From positions 1 to 64,000 of the forward strand of contig JAEXAW010000034.1 of NCBI GenBank assembly GCA_023458055.1: a stretch of 64,000 nucleotides of DNA, given 5' to 3'. The position numbers and the translations under genes were made by a program. Below, in pieces: positions 8,833-17,403 of the stretch (position 1 is the stretch's first letter; every line of letters begins with the position of its first letter). Source of the DNA: Pseudomonadota bacterium (GTDB taxonomy: Bacteria; Pseudomonadota; Alphaproteobacteria; Sphingomonadales; Sphingomonadaceae). The notes below the pieces were generated by a model. The model saw nothing but the letters and a program-made list of their open reading frames with translations, was not told the DNA's origin and made no database searches.

Positions 8833-11015
8833 GGCCTTGTTCCTGGGTTAGCGGAGGGCATGGCGGGGGTTGCGGGCATCGTCGGTGGAGCAGCCCCGGG
8901 CGGCGGCGGCGATGGCACTGTAGCTTTGTCCGGGTCTGCCGTAACCTGCGGCTGACCGCTGCCGGCAGCCTCAATCTCCGCCCGCTTCTTTGCCTTTTCC
9001 TCGGCCTTGCCGTCATTATTGGCGGCGGCGACCTTTTCTGCCTCGGCCTTGGTTCGTGCAGCCTCACTCTCGGCGGCAGCGGGAGAGTGGCTGTCTTGCG
9101 CCGTCATCGCAGCATACATAGCCGCCTTGCGGGCCATCCGCGTTTGCAAATCGCCGCCCCACCCGGATTCCAGCGCATTCAACTTGTCCATCGCCTTCGC
9201 GGGATCGAATAAATAAGTCAGCACGTCCTGAGCCACCGGGGCGGCCGCCCGCGATCCGCCCATGCCATGATCGATGACCACGGAGGCGGCGTAGCGCGGA
9301 TTATCGACGGGAGCGAAGCAGACAAACAAGCCGTGGTCGCGATATTTATAAGCTGTACCCGCTCCACCTTGTCCCCGACTACCTTGTCGGACCTGCGCCG
9401 TTCCGGTCTTGCCGCCCATCTTGATGTCGGGGAAGGGAAGGCGGCTTCTGACTGCCGTCCCATCGCCGTTGACCACCATATCCATGCCTTGCCGGACGAC
9501 ATCGAAATGCTCCTTGGGAAACGGAAGGTCTTTAAGCGGTACCGGATCAGCGGCGAGCAGACGTGGCATGATAATTTTTCCGGAAGCAACGCGCGCGGCC
9601 ATGACCGCGAGTTGCAGCGGACTCACCGACAAATAACCCTGCCCAATTGTCGCATTGAGGCTATCGGCGGTGGTCCAGGCTTGCTTATATTTGCGCATTT
9701 TCCATTCGCTGTCGGGCACGGTGCCGTAATATTGCGAAGGAACCGGCAGTTCAAACTGCTGACCCAAGCCCAGCGCTTTGGCATATTTGGCAATAAGATC
9801 ATAGCCAAGGCGCGCTGCCATGGTGTAAAAATAGGTGTTGCAACTCTTGGCCAATGCCCGGCGCATATTGATGCTGCCATGAACGCCGAGGCAACGGAAT
9901 GTTCGATTGCCCAAACGATAGCCACCGCCGCAATACACCGTCTGGTCGGGGTCTACACCGGCTCCGAGAGCGGCCATAGCGGCCGCCGGTTTTACCGTTG
10001 ATCCGGGCGGATAAAGACCTTGCAGCGTCTTGTTGAGGAGAGGTTTATGATCATCCTCGCGCAACATCTTCCATTCGATATGGCCGATGCCGTCAGAAAA
10101 GCTGTTGGGATCATAAGCGGGCATCGAGACCATCGCGAGAATATCGCCGGTCAGAAGGTCGATGACCGTGCAACTACCCGATTCAAGCCCCGTACGTCGG
10201 GCCGTATAATCTTGAAGACCCGCATCAACGGTGAGCTTAACGGCATGGCCCATCACGTCGGGCTTTGTCGAAAGCTCGCGCACCAATTTTCCGCGCGCGG
10301 TAACCTCGCTGCGCTTCGCGCCAGGAAGGCCGCGCATTTTGGCGTCTAATACTTTTTCGATTCCGTCCTTCCCGACCTTAAATCCCGGCGTAATAAGGAT
10401 GGGGTCCTTCGTTTCCTTATATTGTTCGGCGGTTGCAGCTCCGACATAGCCGACGAGATGCGCGACGGCGGCACCGGTCGGATAGAAGCGGGTGAACCCG
10501 CGCGCCGGTGCGACGCCGGGGAGTTCGGGGAGGCGCACGTTGATCGCGTCATATTGTTCTTGGGTGAGCGATTGCGACACTTCGACCGGTTGAAATCCCG
10601 GTGCCGTTTTGAGCTCGTTGCGGATACGCGCAACATCTTGTTCGCCAAGCGTGAGCAACTGTTGGAGACGCGTGACGGTTCCGTCCTTGTCGCGTACCCT
10701 GTCCGGAATGATGTCCACACGCAGGTCAATCCGGTTGGTGGCAATCTCCTTATTGTTGCGGTCAACGATCAAACCGCGTCGCGGCGGAATGAGCGTCATG
10801 TTGACGCGATTGCTTTCGGACAGCAGATGGTAACGCTCATTTTCGACAATCGAAATATAAGCCATCCGTGCGGCCAATACGCCCCCGAACAATGCTTCCG
10901 CACCACCGATGAGGATCGCACGGCGGGTGAAAATATATTGTTGATTGCCTTCGGTCAGGATCGGTCGCGCGCCACGGCGGCGCGATTTGCCGAATTCTAA
11001 GGGACCAATTTTCAT
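8829..11015 (-). CDS. mrdA: Penicillin-binding protein 2 (elongasome transpeptidase)
   Basis: 728 aa. It cross-links peptidoglycan in the periplasm for lateral wall growth. One N-terminal membrane anchor lies at about residues 30-55, followed by a dimerisation/pedestal region and the transpeptidase domain with GLYPPGSTVKPA (SxxK), AKSCNTYFY (SxN) and GGKTGTAQV (KTG). The last ~110 residues are an Ala/Lys/Glu-rich then Pro-rich tail beyond the catalytic domain, which makes the protein longer than the ~630 aa of the E. coli enzyme; such tails are disordered and poorly conserved. It overlaps rodA by 4 bp and follows mreD after 13 bp. Confidence 0.95.
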   Translation of the reverse strand: MKIGPLEFGKSRRRGARPILTEGNQQYIFTRRAILIGGAEALFGGVLAARMAYISIVENERYHLLSESNRVNMTLIPPRRGLIVDRNNKEIATNRIDLRVDIIPDRVRDKDGTVTRLQQLLTLGEQDVARIRNELKTAPGFQPVEVSQSLTQEQYDAINVRLPELPGVAPARGFTRFYPTGAAVAHLVGYVGAATAEQYKETKDPILITPGFKVGKDGIEKVLDAKMRGLPGAKRSEVTARGKLVRELSTKPDVMGHAVKLTVDAGLQDYTARRTGLESGSCTVIDLLTGDILAMVSMPAYDPNSFSDGIGHIEWKMLREDDHKPLLNKTLQGLYPPGSTVKPAAAMAALGAGVDPDQTVYCGGGYRLGNRTFRCLGVHGSINMRRALAKSCNTYFYTMAARLGYDLIAKYAKALGLGQQFELPVPSQYYGTVPDSEWKMRKYKQAWTTADSLNATIGQGYLSVSPLQLAVMAARVASGKIIMPRLLAADPVPLKDLPFPKEHFDVVRQGMDMVVNGDGTAVRSRLPFPDIKMGGKTGTAQVRQGSRGQGGAGTAYKYRDHGLFVCFAPVDNPRYAASVVIDHGMGGSRAAAPVAQDVLTYLFDPAKAMDKLNALESGWGGDLQTRMARKAAMYAAMTAQDSHSPAAAESEAARTKAEAEKVAAANNDGKAEEKAKKRAEIEAAGSGQPQVTADPDKATVPSPPPPGAAPPTMPATPAMPSANPGTRP

Positions 11016-11028
11016 GCGGCTTTATACT

Positions 11029-11547
11029 CTATCGACCGAGACGCAGGCGATCCAGCGCAGAACATAGGCGCGCGGTCAGCGGGTAAAATAACACAGAAAA
11101 CAGGATTTGCGGTAATATCACGCGGATATGCGTAGCTCCGCCATGCAAATTTGCGAAAAGAAGCCCTACGATAAGGCAAAAACTAATGGCAACCGATGCC
11201 AAAAACCATTCCATCCAATAGTCACGCCAGATGAAGCGTTTTTCGATTGCGTCCAGACCGAGCATCACGGCGGTCCATAAAAACACCGCGCTGCCAAGCG
11301 GTTGTCCGCTGATCAAGTCATCGATCAATCCAAGCGGCACGGCTATCCATACCGGCCAAAGATTGGGCTGAAACAGCCTCCAACTGATCAGCATCATCAG
11401 GCCGAAGGGTGGCATGGTCGGCGATTTGGCGATGATGGGTAAAAAGGCCGTCAACGCTGAGCACAGGATAACCGACAAGATAGGTATGCCTTTGACGCGT
11501 AAGGCCGAAGGGCGATATCCTATCCGCGCCGCTGGAGGAGTGCGCAT
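11029..11547 (-). CDS. mreD: Rod shape-determining membrane protein MreD
   Basis: 172 aa with about five hydrophobic segments and the family pattern PFGLMMLISWRLFQP and PLGLIDDLISGQPLGSAVFLW. MreD is a small inner-membrane partner of MreC that helps organise the elongation complex. Its start shares one base with the end of mreC, and mrdA follows 13 bp after it. Sequence conservation in MreD is weak, so the call rests on topology plus operon position. Confidence 0.88.
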   Translation of the reverse strand: MRTPPAARIGYRPSALRVKGIPILSVILCSALTAFLPIIAKSPTMPPFGLMMLISWRLFQPNLWPVWIAVPLGLIDDLISGQPLGSAVFLWTAVMLGLDAIEKRFIWRDYWMEWFLASVAISFCLIVGLLFANLHGGATHIRVILPQILFSVLFYPLTARLCSALDRLRLGR

Positions 11548-12494
11548 CAGTTACCCGCCTCTTTGGCCGCAGCCTTGGCCTTAGCTTTTTCAGCTGCAGC
11601 GCGTTTTTCAGCTTCCTGCGCCAACTCCTCCGCTGATTTCGGGGGTTTGATATCGGCCTGATATGCTTGTTGTACCATGACCGCATCAACCTTCGCGGGG
11701 TCGGCGATGGGGCGTCCGATCGAATTATCGCTGCCCTTGCGCGTAGCAAGTGCGACCGGAATATTGGGGCGGTACATGCCGCCGCTTCCCGAGGTCACGA
11801 ACAGGTCGCCGGGCTTAATGTTGCTGAGCGAAGTTTCGAGGAGCTGAATATGGACTGTGCCATCGCCAAGCCCGCTGATCGTTGCAGGGAGACCATCGCT
11901 GGCGCGGCGGACGGGGATTACGCTGTCAGCATCTGAAAGCAATAATACGCGTGCCGTTGTCGGTCCGACTTCCAGAATACGACCCACCAGTCCCTCCGGC
12001 GCTCTAACCGGCTGGCCTGACCGCACGCCATTAAGCGATCCCCCGTCGAGCGTTGCAAAACGGCGCGTGCTGGACGCGGTTGAGCTGATGAGGCGCGTCA
12101 CGACCACGGCATCACTGCTTTCGTCCCGCAATTTAAGCAAGGCGCGGAGCCGTGCATTCTCATCAACCAAGGCTTTGGCCTCGATGATCTTGTTGTGCGC
12201 AACATCAAGCTGGCGTCTTAGCTCTTTATTCTGCGATCCAGCATTGATGTAGGCGCTGATATTTTCGTCTGCGGATCCCACTGAGCCAACGACCGACGAC
12301 GACGCTCGTGAGACAGGCGCAAACAATTCGCTGGCCAAGCTACGCAGCGCCGCAAACCCGGTCGGGTCAAACGCGGAAATCAGGACGAGCAACAGCCCCG
12401 CCAAGGCGCCAGCCACAGCGATAACATAGGCTGCAAAGAGCCCATATTGCGCCTTTCGGGAGTAACCCGGGCGCCGGGAGTTTGGCGCCGCCAT
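11547..12494 (-). CDS. mreC: Rod shape-determining protein MreC
   Basis: 315 aa. A single membrane segment (about 18-40) precedes a coiled coil (NKELRRQLDVAHNKIIEAKA, about 90-125) and the periplasmic beta domains (VGRILEVGPTTARVLLLSD, DLFVTSGSGGMYRPNIPVALA). MreC links the MreB filament to PBP2 and MreD in the periplasm. The C-terminus is an Ala/Lys/Glu-rich tail (EEL AQEAEKRAAAEKAKAKAAA type composition) after residue 285. It sits 16 bp downstream of mreB. Confidence 0.93.
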   Translation of the reverse strand: MAAPNSRRPGYSRKAQYGLFAAYVIAVAGALAGLLLVLISAFDPTGFAALRSLASELFAPVSRASSSVVGSVGSADENISAYINAGSQNKELRRQLDVAHNKIIEAKALVDENARLRALLKLRDESSDAVVVTRLISSTASSTRRFATLDGGSLNGVRSGQPVRAPEGLVGRILEVGPTTARVLLLSDADSVIPVRRASDGLPATISGLGDGTVHIQLLETSLSNIKPGDLFVTSGSGGMYRPNIPVALATRKGSDNSIGRPIADPAKVDAVMVQQAYQADIKPPKSAEELAQEAEKRAAAEKAKAKAAAKEAGN

Positions 12495-12510
12495 GGGAAG
12501 CTAATGCTCC

Positions 12511-13563
12511 TTAGGCCGACTGGAGCACGCCGCGGAACAGCGGATCTTCGAGTGCGCGCCCGGTACCGATGGCGACGCAGGTCAGCGGATCGTCGGCAAC
12601 GGTGACGGGAAGGCCGGTTTCATCACGCAGCAGTTCATCAAGACCCTCGATGAGAGCGCCGCCGCCGGTGAGCACGATGCCTTGATCGACAATATCGGCT
12701 GCGAGTTCCGGAGCCGTGTTTTCAAGCGCGATGCGGACACCTTCAATGATCGTGCCGATGGGCTCCGACAAGGCTTCTGCAATCTGGCCCTGATTGATCG
12801 AAATTTCCTTGGGCACGCCGTTCACAAGGTCGCGACCTTTGATGTGAATGGTTTCGCCGATGCCATCTGCGGGCGGGCGGGCAACACCGAAATCCTTTTT
12901 GATACGCTCAGCGGTTGCTTCGCCGATCAAGAGGTTGTGATGGCGGCGGACGTAGGACACAATGGCTTCGTCCATCTTGTCACCACCGACCCGCACCGAC
13001 GTTGTGTAAGCGAGACCGCGCAGCGAAAGGACGGCGACCTCAGTCGTGCCGCCACCGATGTCAACGACCATCGAACCGATGGGTTCTGTCACCGGCATGT
13101 CGGCACCAATAGCAGCGGCCATGGGTTCTTCGATCAACCACACCTGGCTAGCCCCTGCATTGGAGGCCGCGTCACGGATCGCGCGACGTTCGACAGAGGT
13201 CGATCCCGAAGGAACGCAGATCACGATTTCGGGAAAGCTCGGAATTTTGCGCTGACCATGCACCTTGAGGATGAAGTGTTTGATCATCTGCTCCGCGACA
13301 TCGATGTCGGCGATCACACCATCGCGCAAGGGGCGGATTGCTTCAATCGAGTCCGGCGTCTTACCCATCATCAGTTTGGCGTCGTCGCCAACTGCTTTGA
13401 CCTTTTTGATACCGTTCAGCGTTTCAACCGCGACCACCGAGGGTTCGTTAAGCACAATGCCTTTGCCACGAACATAGACGACCGTGTTAGCAGTGCCGAG
13501 GTCAATCGCCATGTCGTGCGAGGAGAATTTGAACAGCTTGGTGAATTTATCAAAAGGCCACAT
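12511..13563 (-). CDS. mreB: Actin-like rod shape protein MreB
   Basis: 350 aa, full family length. Actin-fold nucleotide motifs are present: MAIDLGTANTVVYVRGKGI (phosphate 1), VVDIGGGTTEVAVLSL (phosphate 2) and GIVLTGGGALIEGLDELL (adenosine loop). It forms membrane-attached filaments that direct the elongation machinery. It is the first gene of the minus-strand rod operon and is divergent from mutL across about 200 bp, which must hold both promoters; I cannot pick convincing boxes there. Confidence 0.97.
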   Translation of the reverse strand: MWPFDKFTKLFKFSSHDMAIDLGTANTVVYVRGKGIVLNEPSVVAVETLNGIKKVKAVGDDAKLMMGKTPDSIEAIRPLRDGVIADIDVAEQMIKHFILKVHGQRKIPSFPEIVICVPSGSTSVERRAIRDAASNAGASQVWLIEEPMAAAIGADMPVTEPIGSMVVDIGGGTTEVAVLSLRGLAYTTSVRVGGDKMDEAIVSYVRRHHNLLIGEATAERIKKDFGVARPPADGIGETIHIKGRDLVNGVPKEISINQGQIAEALSEPIGTIIEGVRIALENTAPELAADIVDQGIVLTGGGALIEGLDELLRDETGLPVTVADDPLTCVAIGTGRALEDPLFRGVLQSA

Positions 13564-13767
13564 GCGGAATTTTCCTGATTATTCTTGCGTGGAGAAAAAA
13601 TGCGCCGAGGCGATCGCGTTTTCCTCCGATGAATTGCTCCTGTTTTCCCGCCCAATTAGATTCAATTCCCCCTGATTCGGTCGATTTTTCGCCGAATTGA
13701 GGGTTTTTTCTTTTTTGGCTTAGCTACGGGGTCGCAGTTCTGGTTCGACTGCGCTAGGATTGCATCT

Positions 13768-15585
13768 ATGTCAATACGCAGGCTCCCTGAAACCTTGGTG
13801 AATCGCATCGCAGCGGGCGAAGTGGTGGAAAGACCCGCCAGTGCGTTGAAGGAACTCGTGGAGAACGCGATTGACGCCGGCGCCTCGCGCATCGCGGTCC
13901 GACTGGTCAATGGTGGGACGGACCTTATCGAGGTCAGCGACAATGGCTGTGGCATGACGCCCGCCGATATGGAACTCGCGCTCGAGCGCCATGCAACGTC
14001 GAAGTTGCCCGACGACGCGATTGATGCAGTCACAACACTCGGTTTTCGCGGCGAGGCGCTACCCTCGATTGCGAGCGTTGCGCGACTGACGCTTGAAAGC
14101 CGGGTTGCCGGGGCCGATGGCTGGAGCCGCGTGATCGACAATGGCAAACTGGTCAGCGATGGGCCAGCCGCTCTTCCGCCGGGTACGCGGGTCCGGGTCG
14201 AAGGATTGTTCGAGAAGATCCCCGCCCGCCGTAAATTTTTGCGTTCGGCGCGGTCAGAATATGGGGCAGCGCTTGATGTCGTCAAACGGCTGGCGATGGC
14301 GCGACCCGATATCGCGTTCAGCCTTGAACATGATGGCAAGATCACCCTGCAGGTGCAGGGCGAGCAAAACCAGCCACAACGCGTTGCTGCACTCACTGAT
14401 CGACAGCTTGCCGATAATAATGTGGTCATTGAACTGGAGCGTGACGGCATCCGGCTGGGCGGGGTTGCGGGACTGCCGACCTACAACCGCGGTGTTGCCG
14501 ACCACCAATATCTGTTCGTCAATGGAAGGCCGGTGAAGGATCGGCTGCTTGTCGGAGCGTTACGCGGTGCCTACGCAGATATGCTCGCGCGGGACCGGCA
14601 CCCGGTGGTCGCGCTCTTCATCGATCTTCCCGGCGAGATGGTGGATGTCAATGTGCACCCGGCCAAAACCGAGGTCCGGTTTCGCGAACCGGGCGTCGTT
14701 CGTGGTCTTATTATTGGCGGATTGCGCGCGGCGCTGGACGGGGCAGGCTTTCGCAGCGTGCAGCGACCAAGCGCGGCGGCGCTCGGTAACTGGCAGGTTG
14801 AGGGGGTTGAACCTGCAGCACGCGCGCCAGGTCTTTTTGAACGTAGTTTCTCGGGAGGGAACCAGTCGTCCATTACTCCTGTGCAATCGGCAAACGCAGT
14901 GCCGAACAGCGTCAATGATGTGGCGCACAGCTATGCTGCACCGGAGGATTATCTCATTGCCGCCAAAGCGGAAGCGGCGATCGAGCCTGTGCCTGAGGTC
15001 GCATCCTTCCCGCTCGGCGTTGCGCGCGGACAGGTCGCCAAAACCTATATTGTGGCGGAAGCCGAAGACGGTCTGGTCATCGTCGATCAGCATGCGGCTC
15101 ATGAACGATTGGTGCTCGAGCGCATCCGAAGAGGTGTCGAGGGGCACGGGGTTGCAAGGCAAGGCTTGCTCTTGCCCGAAGTTGTCGAGCTTGATGAGGC
15201 CGCCTGTGATCGCCTGGATGCGCGCGCGGATGAACTGGAAGCCTTTGGACTTGAAATGGAGCGCTTTGGCCCCGCTGCGATGCTGGTGCGTGCGACCCCC
15301 GCAATGCTCGGCTCTGGTGGGGTCGCCGGCTTGCTGCAGGATTTGGCCGATGAACTCGGCGCGTTCGACGAGGCGCTCAGCCTCAAGGAGCGGCTCGACC
15401 ATGTGGCCGCGACCATGGCGTGCCACGGATCGGTGCGGGCGGGGCGGGTGCTGTCGGTTGTCGAAATGAACGCGCTGCTGCGGGAAATGGAAGTCACACC
15501 CCATTCGGGGCAGTGCAATCACGGGCGCCCGACTTGGGTCAAACTTGCCCATGGAGACATCGAAAAGCTGTTCGGGCGCAAATAA
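13768..15585 (+). CDS. mutL: DNA mismatch repair protein MutL
   Basis: 605 aa. The N-terminal GHKL ATPase motifs are ELVENAIDAGA, DNGCGM and TLGFRGEALPSIASVA. The C-terminal dimerisation/nuclease domain holds DQHAAHERLVLE, which fits the metal-binding DQHA(X)2E(X)4E motif of endonuclease-type MutL, plus ACHGSVRAG-like and CNHGRPTW motifs. MutL couples MutS mismatch recognition to strand incision; with this motif it should nick DNA itself, as expected in bacteria without MutH. It is convergent with the OmpA-domain gene and the terminator at 15604-15632 lies between. Confidence 0.96.
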   Translation: MSIRRLPETLVNRIAAGEVVERPASALKELVENAIDAGASRIAVRLVNGGTDLIEVSDNGCGMTPADMELALERHATSKLPDDAIDAVTTLGFRGEALPSIASVARLTLESRVAGADGWSRVIDNGKLVSDGPAALPPGTRVRVEGLFEKIPARRKFLRSARSEYGAALDVVKRLAMARPDIAFSLEHDGKITLQVQGEQNQPQRVAALTDRQLADNNVVIELERDGIRLGGVAGLPTYNRGVADHQYLFVNGRPVKDRLLVGALRGAYADMLARDRHPVVALFIDLPGEMVDVNVHPAKTEVRFREPGVVRGLIIGGLRAALDGAGFRSVQRPSAAALGNWQVEGVEPAARAPGLFERSFSGGNQSSITPVQSANAVPNSVNDVAHSYAAPEDYLIAAKAEAAIEPVPEVASFPLGVARGQVAKTYIVAEAEDGLVIVDQHAAHERLVLERIRRGVEGHGVARQGLLLPEVVELDEAACDRLDARADELEAFGLEMERFGPAAMLVRATPAMLGSGGVAGLLQDLADELGAFDEALSLKERLDHVAATMACHGSVRAGRVLSVVEMNALLREMEVTPHSGQCNHGRPTWVKLAHGDIEKLFGRK

Positions 15586-15603
15586 ACCCAGTCGTCAAAC
15601 ACT

Positions 15604-15632
15604 AAAAAAGGCCGGGGCGTGAACCCCGGCCT
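15604..15632 (-). terminator. Intrinsic terminator of the DUF2853-OmpA gene
   Basis: The stem AGGCCGGGG/CCCCGGCCT (9 bp) has a 6-nt loop. On the minus strand it is followed by a run of six T, which fits termination of the gene at 15663-16811. It may also slow transcription arriving from mutL. Confidence 0.85.
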
Positions 15633-15662
15633 CCTTAATGTCAGGCGAAATGCCTTTGTGTC

Positions 15663-16811
15663 TTAGCGAACAACAACTTCCACGCGGCGCGCGCTGGCGT
15701 TGTCGACCGTCTTGTCAGTGGCCGCTGCGGGCTTCACCAGTTCAATCGAACCATCGGCGATGCCGGCCTTGACAAGGTCAGCCTTGACGGCTTCGGCGCG
15801 ACCCTTGGAGAGCTTGGCATTAGCTTCAGCATTACCGCGAGGATCATTGAAACCCGAAACGGCGAGGCTGCTGCCCGCATGGCTATCGAGATAAGCCTTA
15901 AGGCTCGCAGCTGCCGGTACAAATGCCGGAGCAACATCAGTTTTCGAGGTGTCGAAATAAACCTTTACGACCGGCTTGCCGTCGCGGGTTTCGGTGGTGA
16001 CGCCAGCGCCCGTGGGGATGGTCACCGTACCTTCAGCCGGAGCCTTGGTAATATCGTCAGCGGGAACCGTTGCGGGAGCGTCAGTCTTGACCGTCTCCGT
16101 TGCAGCCGGTGTCGGCGCTTCGACCTTCGCAGCCGGTTGGCGGAAGAACAGCCACCAGAGCAAACCGAGCAGCGCGAGAGCGCCGAGCAACCACCAGAGC
16201 CAGCCCATGCCCGATTTTTCTTCCTCGACATAAGTGTCGGTGTAATCGGTAGTTGTCGTGGTCGTCGCCGCGTAATCGTCGCTGGTGGCGCGAAGCGGCG
16301 TCGCAGCGCTAGAGGCCGCCGCGCCTGTTGCAGCCGTAGCACCTGCAACGACCGCCGGAGCGACCGAAGCGTCGTTTGTTGTGGTAGCCGCAACCGGCTT
16401 TACCTCTTCATCCTTGTCCGAACCCGTTAGCGTCGCTGCGGCAACACCTGCACCGGCTGCCGCTGCGGCACCGGCAACAGCGCCGCCCGCCTTGCGGAAG
16501 AAGTCAAGCATGCCGAATTGTTCGAGCAGCAAATAGTAAACCGTGACGCGGTTCTTGAAATTGGTGCCCTTCATCCGTTCGCCAACAGCCGCGATGCCGC
16601 TGTCAAGATCGGCATCCGAATGCGTAAGACCAAGCTTCTTCTTCAGGAAATTTTCGCGCACGCGGTCAAGTTCAACCGGGTCTGAATAGGAAACAAGGGA
16701 TGAATCCTGATTATGAAGCGCAATACCGCAATATTTGACGATTGCGTTGATCACTTCGTCGTCGGCATTGGCGACAAATTTCTTTACGTCAGCAGCCCAG
16801 TCTTGAGCCAT
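15663..16811 (-). CDS. DUF2853 domain fused through a membrane anchor to an OmpA-like domain
   Basis: 382 aa in three parts. Residues 1-105 match the DUF2853 pattern (VIKNADDEVINAIVKYCGIAL-like start, SLVSYSDPVELDRV, FLKKKLGL, NRVTVYYLLLEQFG). After a low-complexity Ala/Thr-rich stretch, one hydrophobic segment (about 200-222, WLWWLLGALALLGLLWWLFF) crosses the inner membrane. Residues about 270-382 are an OmpA/MotB peptidoglycan-binding domain (VYFDTSKTDVAP, VSGFNDPRGNAEANAKLSKGRA, SARRVEVVV). With no signal peptide, DUF2853 should face the cytosol and OmpA the periplasm. Function is unknown; a link between a cytosolic process and the cell wall is an inference. Confidence 0.85.
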   Translation of the reverse strand: MAQDWAADVKKFVANADDEVINAIVKYCGIALHNQDSSLVSYSDPVELDRVRENFLKKKLGLTHSDADLDSGIAAVGERMKGTNFKNRVTVYYLLLEQFGMLDFFRKAGGAVAGAAAAAGAGVAAATLTGSDKDEEVKPVAATTTNDASVAPAVVAGATAATGAAASSAATPLRATSDDYAATTTTTTDYTDTYVEEEKSGMGWLWWLLGALALLGLLWWLFFRQPAAKVEAPTPAATETVKTDAPATVPADDITKAPAEGTVTIPTGAGVTTETRDGKPVVKVYFDTSKTDVAPAFVPAAASLKAYLDSHAGSSLAVSGFNDPRGNAEANAKLSKGRAEAVKADLVKAGIADGSIELVKPAAATDKTVDNASARRVEVVVR

Positions 16812-16929
16812 AACAGTCCTCCTCCGGCATTAGAAAAAAAGTGCATGGGGGCACGCACTTAACCCATGATAGCGTGCTTTGATCGCAATACTATGAATTT
16901 TACACAAAGCGTTTGTAAAATCGCGCCAA

Positions 16930-17403
16930 CTATCCGTCGCCAGTTTCAGGATTACGCACCTGAACCAGGCCGTTTGCAACCATTGTCATGACGGGCTCAT
17001 CATGCTGATTGAACACCGTGCTGCGGGTTTTGGTGAGGCCCATTTCGGGCCGACTCGCAGAACGGCGTTTTTCGAGGAGCTCGCTTTCGATGCGTAGCGT
17101 ATCGCCGGGATAGACCGGCTTCATCCATTTGACCTCGTCGAGTCCGGGTGAACCGAGCGAGGCAATCCGATGCTCGCTCCAATTTTTGACGAGCATACTC
17201 ATCTGCATCGCGCAGGTGTGCCAGCCGCTGGCCGACAGGCGCCCGAAATGGGTTTGGGCTGCGGCCTCATCGTCAAGATGGAACGGTTGCGGATCATATT
17301 TGCGGGCGAAGTCGATCACTTCCTCGCGCGTGACTTCGTAGCGCCCGAACGCCTGTTTTGTGCCCACCATAAGGTCTTCATAATAGGCCAGTTCCGGTGT
17401 CAT
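16930..17403 (-). CDS. MaoC-family enoyl-CoA hydratase-like protein
   Basis: 157 aa hot-dog fold protein. The hydratase motif FARKYDPQPFHLDDEAA, followed by GRLSASGWHTCAM, fits the R-specific hydratase group, with Asp and His expected to be catalytic. The substrate is presumably an acyl-CoA, but which one cannot be told. The ATG shares one base with the TAA of the upstream phosphodiesterase gene, so the two are coupled although their reactions are not obviously linked. Confidence 0.85.
   Translation of the reverse strand: MTPELAYYEDLMVGTKQAFGRYEVTREEVIDFARKYDPQPFHLDDEAAAQTHFGRLSASGWHTCAMQMSMLVKNWSEHRIASLGSPGLDEVKWMKPVYPGDTLRIESELLEKRRSASRPEMGLTKTRSTVFNQHDEPVMTMVANGLVQVRNPETGDG

Noticed and set aside
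14560..15552. 330-aa open frame antisense to mutL
   Set aside because: MutL C-terminal motifs occupy the plus strand; no family similarity on the minus strand.
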